Source: Candidatus Poribacteria bacterium
GTDB lineage: Bacteria; Poribacteria; WGA-4E; WGA-3G
Assembly (NCBI GenBank): GCA_009845505.1
Contig: VXZL01000150.1
Span: 1-7,767 of the forward strand
Reading direction: 5' to 3'
DNA: 7,767 bases
In this document: positions 1-5,195 of the stretch, piece by piece
Numbering within the stretch: position 1 is the stretch's first letter
Layout: every line of letters starts with the position of its first letter
Notes under the pieces: generated by a model
What the model was told of the DNA's origin: nothing
Seen by the model: the letters and a program-made list of their open reading frames with translations, nothing else
The model's database searches: none
Made by a program: the position numbers and the translations under genes

Positions 1-3
1 CAG

Positions 4-27
4 GTGTAACATTTAGTGTAACATTTT
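4..27. repeat. Two tandem copies of a 12-bp unit
   Basis: The unit GTGTAACATTTA occupies 4-15 and is followed directly by GTGTAACATTTT at 16-27, so 11 of 12 bases match. It lies at the very edge of the window and more copies could exist upstream. Paired short direct repeats of this kind can be protein-binding sites or the remains of a mobile-element end. The sequence alone does not decide which. Confidence 0.6.
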
Positions 28-88
28 TAACGAAAATTGATTAAGATATGCCGTTCCGTTAATTGATTAAAATATACTGTTTCGTTAA
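27..88. repeat. 9-bp inverted repeat framing the 26-bp repeats
   Basis: TTAACGAAA at 27-35 is the exact reverse complement of TTTCGTTAA at 80-88. The arms closely bracket the two 26-bp tandem units, giving a 62-bp unit with matching ends. No transposase is encoded nearby. It could be a very short mobile or palindromic element, or an operator region. Confidence 0.45.
36..87. repeat. Two tandem copies of a 26-bp unit
   Basis: The first copy runs 36-61 and the second 62-87. They share ATTGATTAA at the start, ATAT in the middle and CGTTA at the end. They differ at only four positions (45/71, 50/76, 52/78, 56/82), and all four differences are transitions. The pair is AT-rich and lies about 140 bp upstream of the first gene. 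It could be a duplicated regulator-binding site or part of a repeat element. Confidence 0.65.
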
Positions 89-122
89 CCCATATTCACC
101 TCCGTATGATCCCGTCAATTTT

Positions 123-145
123 TGAATCCTGCAAATCCTGATTCA
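123..145. repeat. Short inverted repeat containing a direct AATCCTG repeat
   Basis: TGAATC at 123-128 pairs exactly with GATTCA at 140-145 around an 11-nt loop. AATCCTG occurs at 125-131 and again at 134-140, a 9-bp spacing. Motifs of this style are, from memory, scattered through many environmental genomes as intergenic repeats, but that cannot be tested here. The rest of 89-180 shows nothing I can name. Confidence 0.35.
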
Positions 146-192
146 GATGCAAACTTTCTTGCGCTGACTGCTAACTCCCCTTGATTATCTTA

Positions 193-222
193 TTGCTTTA
201 ACGCGCGGATTTATGCTAATAT
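193..222 (+). promoter_or_regulatory. Predicted sigma70-type promoter for the heptose kinase gene
   Basis: A -35-like TTGCTT (193-198) is separated by 18 bp from a -10-like TAATAT (217-222). TG at 214-215, one base before the -10 hexamer, gives an extended -10 (TGCTAATAT). Transcription would be expected to begin about 7 nt after the -10, at about 229, which is the GTG start codon. No Shine-Dalgarno sequence is visible before that codon, so a leaderless or near-leaderless mRNA is likely if this promoter is real. Confidence 0.5.
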
Positions 223-228
223 ACTCTC

Positions 229-1275
229 GTGAATCTAAAAACTCTTTTTACACAACTTCAAGGCAAACGGGTGATGATTATTGGCGACATCATCGTGGAT
301 GAATATATCTGGGGTGATGTGACTCGGATTTCGCCTGAGGCACCTGTGCCAGTCTTTGAAACGTCCACCGAGACGAGCAGTTGCGGAGGGGCGGCGAATG
401 TCGCCCAGAATGTCGCAAGCCTTGGCGGGGACGCGGTGCTTGTCGGTGTAATCGGGTCAGACAGAACCGGTGAAAAGTTAATCCAGATGGCTACCGAAAT
501 GAATCTGGGTATTGCTGGAGTCTGTATTGATTCCGAACGACCAACAAGCACGAAGACCCGTGTAATTGCCCGCGCTGCTACTTCAACTTTCGCTGAGGGA
601 ACGCAGGAACCCGGACAACATCTACTTCGCATTGATAGGGAGTCTAAGCAAAAAATTTCTACCCGATTGTCAGAGCATCTGTTAGCTGAAGTGGACTCTC
701 AATTGCCAGCAAGTGATGCCGTTGTTTTTGCTGACTACGATAAGGGGGTTGTGAATGCGCAACTTATCAAGGAAGTGGTGAAACAGGCACAATTTTACAA
801 TGTGCCGGTCGTCGTCGATCCAAAGCGCGATAATTTCTGGTATTATGAGGGCGTCACCGCGCTGACACCGAATCATAAAGAAGCCAGTGCCGCTGTTCAT
901 AAAGAAATTACCGAGATAGCAGACCTGATTACTGTTGGAGAGAAAATTTTGGATCAGTTATCGCTTGGGGCGTTGTTAATTACACGTGATGCCGACGGAA
1001 TGTCTCTGTTTCAGCGAGAAACCGACGGGAGCCTGCAAGTGAAGCATCTACCCCCTTATTCCAGCGTTGTAACGGATGTGACAGGCGCGGGGGACACTGT
1101 TGTTGCAGTATTCACGCTTGCCCTTGCCGCAGGAGCCGAATTTCATAGGGCTGCAGTATTGTCCAGTCTCGCGGGTGGGATTGTTGTCGGAAAAATGGGG
1201 TGTGCAACCGTCACATCAGAAGAACTCCATCAGGCAATTAGTGAATTCCACAGTTGCGTGGTCCCTCTTATGTAG
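229..1275 (+). CDS. hldA: D-glycero-beta-D-manno-heptose-7-phosphate kinase (HldA / RfaE domain I type)
   Basis: This is a 348-residue PfkB/ribokinase-fold sugar kinase. The family phosphorylates D-manno-heptose-7-phosphate at C1 with ATP, an early cytoplasmic step of ADP-heptose synthesis. Family signatures are RISPEAPVPV (residues 33-42), the GGAANVA nucleoside-kinase signature (53-59), DYDKGV (169-174), VDPKR (196-200) and the anion-hole/catalytic DVTGAGDT (283-290, base Asp289). It ends without the C-terminal adenylyltransferase domain of bifunctional HldE, so it is a standalone kinase. The GTG at 229 is the first start after an in-frame TAA at 217-219, and the protein from there matches the family N-terminus (GKRVMIIGDIIVDEY). 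An internal ATG at 274 would remove the first beta strand and is unlikely. There is no ribosome-binding site, and an extended -10 promoter ends 6 nt before the start. GmhB follows 52 bp downstream. Confidence 0.92.
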   Translation: MNLKTLFTQLQGKRVMIIGDIIVDEYIWGDVTRISPEAPVPVFETSTETSSCGGAANVAQNVASLGGDAVLVGVIGSDRTGEKLIQMATEMNLGIAGVCIDSERPTSTKTRVIARAATSTFAEGTQEPGQHLLRIDRESKQKISTRLSEHLLAEVDSQLPASDAVVFADYDKGVVNAQLIKEVVKQAQFYNVPVVVDPKRDNFWYYEGVTALTPNHKEASAAVHKEITEIADLITVGEKILDQLSLGALLITRDADGMSLFQRETDGSLQVKHLPPYSSVVTDVTGAGDTVVAVFTLALAAGAEFHRAAVLSSLAGGIVVGKMGCATVTSEELHQAISEFHSCVVPLM

Positions 1276-1294
1276 CGCAAACTGTTAGTTTGCG
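1276..1294. repeat. Perfect 8-bp hairpin right after the kinase stop codon
   Basis: CGCAAACT (1276-1283) and AGTTTGCG (1287-1294) are exact reverse complements around a GTT loop. The hairpin starts directly after the TAG stop at 1273-1275. No T-run follows, so it is not a classical Rho-independent terminator. It could stabilise the 3' end of the upstream message, attenuate read-through into gmhB, or be a copy of a dispersed palindromic (REP-like) repeat. Confidence 0.7.
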
Positions 1295-1327
1295 TGGCAA
1301 GGGCTGACATGAGGTCTTATTATAAGA

Positions 1328-1909
1328 ATGAAAACTGTCTTTCTTGATCGAGATGGCGTCATCAATCGGAACCCTCCAAATATGGGTTACGTCCGGAAGT
1401 GGATAGACTTCTCCTTTATTCCAAGTGCCCGTAGCGCAATTCAACAACTGACACAAAGCGGGTATCGCATCTTTGTCGTAACCAATCAAGCAGGGATTGG
1501 CAGAGGCCTTTATTCGGAGGGGGACCTGAAGGATATTCATTCTCGAATGATTGCCGAGATCGCAAGAGCAGGTGGAAAAATCGACGCTGTTTATTACTGC
1601 CCGCATCATCCTGACGCCGGTTGCGAATGTCGAAAACCGAAACCCGGCATGCTAAAGCGTGCTGCACAAGAACATAATATTGACCTCTCAAGCGCATATT
1701 TCATTGGCGATGTACTTACAGATATTCAGGCGGGTAGGCGTGCTGGGACCACAACATGCCTTGTCTTAACCGGACTTGGGCAAGAGAGTTACCACGATTA
1801 CATTAATGCTAAGTATGATCAGTATGGGAATAAAGAGGAGTGCTCCCCAGACAAGATATTCACGAACCTTTACGCAGCAACACGCTGGCTCCGGTTTTTT
1901 AACACTTAG
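1328..1909 (+). CDS. gmhB: D-glycero-D-manno-heptose-1,7-bisphosphate 7-phosphatase
   Basis: This 193-residue HAD-superfamily phosphatase removes the 7-phosphate from heptose-1,7-bisphosphate, the product of the preceding kinase. HAD motif I is FLDRDGV, with nucleophile Asp7 and acid/base Asp9. Motif II is VTNQAGIGRG (Thr52). The basic residue of motif III lies in RKPKPG (102-107), and motif IV is GDVLTD (Asp128, Asp132). The structural zinc site is visible as Cys91, His93, Cys99 and Cys101, in a loop clearly shorter than in E. coli GmhB. The length is normal for the family (about 180-195). The start at 1328 gives the canonical MKTVFLDRDG opening; GAGG at 1311-1314 is a distant, weak ribosome-binding site. 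The stop codon at 1907-1909 touches the left end of a repeat element, which may have shaped the extreme C-terminus. Anomer preference (ADP- versus GDP-heptose route) cannot be settled from the sequence. Confidence 0.93.
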   Translation: MKTVFLDRDGVINRNPPNMGYVRKWIDFSFIPSARSAIQQLTQSGYRIFVVTNQAGIGRGLYSEGDLKDIHSRMIAEIARAGGKIDAVYYCPHHPDAGCECRKPKPGMLKRAAQEHNIDLSSAYFIGDVLTDIQAGRRAGTTTCLVLTGLGQESYHDYINAKYDQYGNKEECSPDKIFTNLYAATRWLRFFNT

Positions 1910-2021
1910 GACTTACGCAGGATGCTTTGGGCATAACTTGTTAGGTTGTACTACAGACCGCCTGCGTTTTTTGGATGACCCCTCTCTCAAGACGCTGGCG
2001 ATGATCAAAATCGCGTAAGTC
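1910..2021. mobile_element. Candidate MITE-like element with 9-bp terminal inverted repeats
   Basis: GACTTACGC (1910-1918) and GCGTAAGTC (2013-2021) are perfect inverted repeats bounding a 112-bp non-coding stretch. Allowing one wobble, pairing extends outward by two more positions. GGACTTACGCA-like ends are, from memory, frequent in small non-autonomous elements of some bacteria. The left end directly abuts the gmhB stop codon. I found no clear target-site duplication and no transposase, so the call rests on the inverted ends and non-coding content. Confidence 0.4.
1915..1972 (+). terminator. Possible Rho-independent terminator after gmhB
   Basis: ACGCAGG (1915-1921) pairs perfectly with CCTGCGT (1961-1967), and the right arm runs into six T residues (1967-1972). 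The 39-nt loop is long for a terminator, but it contains a second small stem (ATGC 1922-1925 with GCAT 1931-1934). If active, it would end the kinase-gmhB transcript inside the candidate MITE. The alternative pairings in this gap make this a weak call. Confidence 0.3.
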
Positions 2022-2122
2022 TTGTGCTTCTAAACATTACACCAAAACAGTAGCCTGCAACAACGGCGCAGGCGGGTCTACGCAAAAGCACGAGAGAGTC
2101 CGAACCCACCTGACCGACCCGC
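1958..2122. repeat. Overlapping inverted repeats upstream of the dehydrogenase gene
   Basis: CCGCCTGCG (1958-1966) is the exact reverse complement of CGCAGGCGG (2067-2075). GCGGGTC (2072-2078), overlapping that right arm, is the exact reverse complement of GACCCGC (2116-2122). The last arm ends immediately before the ribosome-binding AAGGA at 2123-2127. These pairs compete with the 1915-1967 and 1910-2021 pairings, so the leader could fold in alternative ways. I recognise no known riboswitch and no convincing promoter here. Confidence 0.45.
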
Positions 2123-2138
2123 AAGGAAAATTAAAAAG

Positions 2139-3464
2139 ATGATTCTTGAAAAAATAGAAAACCGGACTGCTCATGCGGGTGTTATCGGGCTCGGTTATGT
2201 CGGATTGCCGCTTATGGTTGCTATCGCGCGTGCCGGATTCCGAGTCACAGGTATCGATATTTGTCCACACAAAATAGCACAGTTGAAACGGGGCATATCG
2301 CATGTGCCAGATGTCACCAATGCCGTGCTCGGACCGCTTATTGCATCTGGACAGATACAAGTCACGACCGATGCCGCTGTGCTCCGTGAATTGGATACCG
2401 TCAACATCTGCGTGCCAACGCCTTTGCGTGAGAACCGAACGCCTGATATGCAGTTCATCACCGCCGCAGTCGAGCAAGTCGCACACCATTTACACACCGA
2501 GCAGCTAATCGTCCTTGAAAGCACCACCTACCCCGGTGCAACCGAAGAAATCGTCCTTCCAATCCTCAAAGCACATTTTAGAAAAACCGAAGATTCCCAT
2601 CCCGCACAGGTAGGACGCGATTTCTATCTCGCGTTTTCACCCGAACGCATTGAACCCGGAAATAGCACCTACTTCGTGACGAATACACCCAAAATTATCG
2701 GGGGTGTTACCCCGCAATGCACCCATGTTGCCAAAACATTTTACGAGCAGTTCATCAACAAGACGCATACCGTCTCTTCCCCCCGAACCGCTGAGATGGT
2801 CAAGTTACTGGAGAACACGTTCAGAAGCGTCAATATCGGGCTTATCAATGAAATTGCCCTTATCTGTGACCGGATGGATCTGGATGTTTGGGAAGTCATT
2901 GATGCCGCTGCAACGAAACCTTTCGGCTTCATGCCGTTCTATCCGGGTCCCGGACTCGGTGGACACTGCATCCCTATTGATCCGCATTATCTCTCTTGGA
3001 AGGCGCGGATGTATGAATATCATGCACGTTTTATTGAACTTGCCAGCGAAATTAACAACGAGATGCCCAAATATGTAGTAGATAAGATTGTTCACGCCTT
3101 GAATCTTCAACGTAAGTCCGTTGAGGGTGCGCAATTATTAATCCTCGGTGTCGCCTATAAAAAAGATGTCAGCGACACTCGCGAATCGCCAGCACTCGAA
3201 GTAATTCGTTTAATTCTTGACAAAAAAGCAAAATTTCTGTATCATGACCCCTATGTAGAGACCTTGTCTCTTGATAAACAGAAAACCTATCGTTCGGAAC
3301 CGTTGACAGCGGCTTTGATCCAAAATGCCGACTGTGTCGTCATTCTAACGGATCATAGTGCCATAAATTATAAGTGGCTTGTTGAACACGCCCAATTAGT
3401 CGTTGATACGCGCAACGCTACACACGCTGTGCAACATGGACGAGAAAAAATTATCAAAATTTAA
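2139..3464 (+). CDS. UDP-N-acetylglucosamine 6-dehydrogenase family protein (WbpA-like)
   Basis: This 441-residue enzyme belongs to the UDP-glucose/GDP-mannose dehydrogenase family, whose members oxidise C6 of a nucleotide sugar to a uronic acid with two NAD+. The Rossmann NAD motif is GLGYVGLP (17-24). CVPTP (91-95) and ESTTYPG (127-133) follow, then FSPERIEPG (166-174). AEMVKLLEN (218-226) carries the conserved Lys222. PGPGLGGHCIPIDP (269-282) holds the catalytic Cys277. The C-terminal UDP-binding domain starts near 310, with ILGVAYKKDVSDTRESP. The segment after the active site, with IDPHYLSWKAR and FIELASEIN, resembles WbpA/UDP-GlcNAc dehydrogenases best. UDP-ManNAc dehydrogenase (WecC-like) is the main alternative. 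AAGGA at 2123-2127 lies 11 nt before the ATG. The product would be a precursor of an acidic sugar in capsule, O-antigen or exopolysaccharide, in keeping with the heptose genes upstream. Confidence 0.9.
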   Translation: MILEKIENRTAHAGVIGLGYVGLPLMVAIARAGFRVTGIDICPHKIAQLKRGISHVPDVTNAVLGPLIASGQIQVTTDAAVLRELDTVNICVPTPLRENRTPDMQFITAAVEQVAHHLHTEQLIVLESTTYPGATEEIVLPILKAHFRKTEDSHPAQVGRDFYLAFSPERIEPGNSTYFVTNTPKIIGGVTPQCTHVAKTFYEQFINKTHTVSSPRTAEMVKLLENTFRSVNIGLINEIALICDRMDLDVWEVIDAAATKPFGFMPFYPGPGLGGHCIPIDPHYLSWKARMYEYHARFIELASEINNEMPKYVVDKIVHALNLQRKSVEGAQLLILGVAYKKDVSDTRESPALEVIRLILDKKAKFLYHDPYVETLSLDKQKTYRSEPLTAALIQNADCVVILTDHSAINYKWLVEHAQLVVDTRNATHAVQHGREKIIKI

Positions 3465-3494
3465 TTTCCTACATCCTTTGGAGCCCACGTACTT

Positions 3495-5120
3495 ATGCCA
3501 AACTCAGATCTAAAATTGAAAATACGGCGAGATCAACTCACATGGTTCCTCGATCTGCTCTTAGATGAAAGAGAGGTCTTCCAATTGAGTGCTTCTGCCA
3601 GTATTGTGCCGGATTTTGACCGGTTATACGCATTGTCGAAGCGGGAGTTATTGGCAAGTCTGACGGATGCTTTTTTGCATCAAACTGGCGACCCCAAGAT
3701 TGCTGTTGAGAGTGATGGGGCGTACGCACCAAGATCTCCTGAAAAAAATAGTGAGTCTTCAGTGGAAGAACTCGCGAGCCAGTTCTTTACCGAAAAGGCG
3801 CAAGGAGCGATCTCCCGAGTCGGTTACATGGAAGTCTCCGAAATCGAAACCTTTTTTAAAACATCTGAGGTGCTCATTGAAGCCGGTGATTTTGCCGAGA
3901 TTGTCTGGGCACTCTTAACGGATAAACGTCGAGAAGTTGTTGAACACGGCTATCAACTCCTTAACAGAACTTATGAATCATTAGAAGAACCACACGTAAA
4001 CGGACAGGAAACCCTACTGAACACAGAACAGTTGGAAGAAATTCAGCCACAGTATGTCTACGATGCGGAAGATGGCCGGCAGCAATCGGATGCTCCCGTT
4101 TCCGAAATTGCGCAGCTTGAACAACAATTGGCAAATTCCAAGGCGGATTATACTTCGCTGGAGCAGAGCCATGACCGGCTCGATCAACAGCGCAGTTTTT
4201 TATTACAAGAGAACAGAGGGTTGAAAAGCGAGGCGGATGCCTATCACGAGAACAACAAGCGTTTGAAAACACTTGAAGAGGAGAATCGTATTCTCCGTGA
4301 GCAAGTCGCACGCTATATTGATGAAACATCGGAACTTCAACAACTCGCTGAAGAGCGTGAGCTACTCATCGTTGAGAAGGGCCAATTAGCAGAAAAACTA
4401 AAAGAATATGAGCAAGTTAAGGCGGTGAAAGAGACTTTTACTGCCGACCTCAAATTGGTTGAAGAGGCGATCTATAAAGAGCATCAAGAACTTGAAGATT
4501 TTCAAAGAAGTTTAGACAACCATTTCGATACCTTGGAGAGTTGCCATCAAACGGCGCGGGGGGCACTGAACCAAATTCGTCAAACCCTTGCTTATTTGGA
4601 TACACAAGAGCTTAACGCGAGTCAAAGACCTTACGGTATGACATCGGAACAACCGCGCGTCGGTGTTTTCGTCGATGTACAGAATATGTTTTATGCCGCT
4701 AAAGACCGGTTCGGACGCAGAGTTGATTATATCAAACTGCTCGATCTGATCGTCGGCCCCCGATACCTCATGGTCGCCTACGCTTATGTTGTGCAGATAC
4801 CCGAAATCAACCAATCCAGTTTTCTTTCGCTCCTTGAACACAACGGTTATACGATTAAGAGCAAAGATCTACGCTTACGCGGGGACGGCTCGGCGAAAGG
4901 CGATTGGGATGTCGGGATTGCTGTAGATGTCGTTTCAATGCTCGGATCATTGGATGTCGTCATCTTAGCCAGCGGCGATGGCGACTTTTGCCCACTCGCT
5001 GAACTCATCAAGCAACAAGATAAACGGGTCGAAGTTGTCGCTTTTGAACACAATACCTCCATGGATCTACAACAAATCGCAGACCAATTCTTTCCAATCG
5101 GGGATGAATTGCTAATCTAA
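3495..5120 (+). CDS. Coiled-coil protein with C-terminal NYN (PIN-like / LabA-type) nuclease domain
   Basis: This is a 541-residue cytoplasmic protein with no signal peptide or membrane segment. Residues 1-165 are predicted mostly helical and match no family I recognise. Residues 165-200 are a polar linker. A long Gln/Glu-rich coiled coil spans about 203-345. Residues 388-541 form a NYN domain: VGVFVDVQNMF (Asp394), KGDWDVGIAVD (468-478; Asp472, Asp478) and LASGDGDF (491-498; Asp495, Asp497) are the acidic residues expected to bind the catalytic metal. NYN domains are PIN-like and usually cleave RNA. The LabA/DUF88 subgroup normally consists of much shorter proteins, so the N-terminal helical part and coil are additions that suggest oligomerisation or partner binding. 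The gene starts 30 bp after the dehydrogenase, with TGGAG at 3479-3483, so co-transcription is likely. Its substrate and link to polysaccharide synthesis are unknown. Confidence 0.82.
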   Translation: MPNSDLKLKIRRDQLTWFLDLLLDEREVFQLSASASIVPDFDRLYALSKRELLASLTDAFLHQTGDPKIAVESDGAYAPRSPEKNSESSVEELASQFFTEKAQGAISRVGYMEVSEIETFFKTSEVLIEAGDFAEIVWALLTDKRREVVEHGYQLLNRTYESLEEPHVNGQETLLNTEQLEEIQPQYVYDAEDGRQQSDAPVSEIAQLEQQLANSKADYTSLEQSHDRLDQQRSFLLQENRGLKSEADAYHENNKRLKTLEEENRILREQVARYIDETSELQQLAEERELLIVEKGQLAEKLKEYEQVKAVKETFTADLKLVEEAIYKEHQELEDFQRSLDNHFDTLESCHQTARGALNQIRQTLAYLDTQELNASQRPYGMTSEQPRVGVFVDVQNMFYAAKDRFGRRVDYIKLLDLIVGPRYLMVAYAYVVQIPEINQSSFLSLLEHNGYTIKSKDLRLRGDGSAKGDWDVGIAVDVVSMLGSLDVVILASGDGDFCPLAELIKQQDKRVEVVAFEHNTSMDLQQIADQFFPIGDELLI

Positions 5121-5195
5121 CCGCAAAGAAGCGGCGTGATTACACAACTCATTCTTTCTACAATGCATTATTTTCTTCGTTCTCTATGGAACGCT

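Noticed and set aside
1..228. CRISPR-like or integron-like array at the left edge
   Set aside because: There are only two copies each of two different unit types, directly abutting and without spacers of constant length.
258..632. 124-codon open frame on the - strand
   Set aside because: It lies entirely inside the heptose kinase gene on the opposite strand, is rich in Ser/Arg/Pro without any motif, and is best explained as a shadow of coding periodicity.
1776..2018. 80-codon + strand open frame across the end of gmhB and the repeat element
   Set aside because: It overlaps gmhB in another frame, has no ribosome-binding site and runs through the candidate MITE. No recognisable protein features.
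2037..2489. 150-codon - strand open frame spanning the dehydrogenase leader
   Set aside because: Most of it is antisense to the clearly identified dehydrogenase. The protein has no domain-like pattern.
5121..5134. CCGC...GCGG hairpin after the NYN gene as a terminator
   Set aside because: Only four base pairs with a six-nt loop and no following T-run.
5136..5195. Longer N-terminus of the repeat protein from GTG 5136 or ATG 5163
   Set aside because: Neither start has a ribosome-binding site, and both would put an extra 20 or 11 residues before an already complete signal peptide starting at 5196. Not fully excluded.
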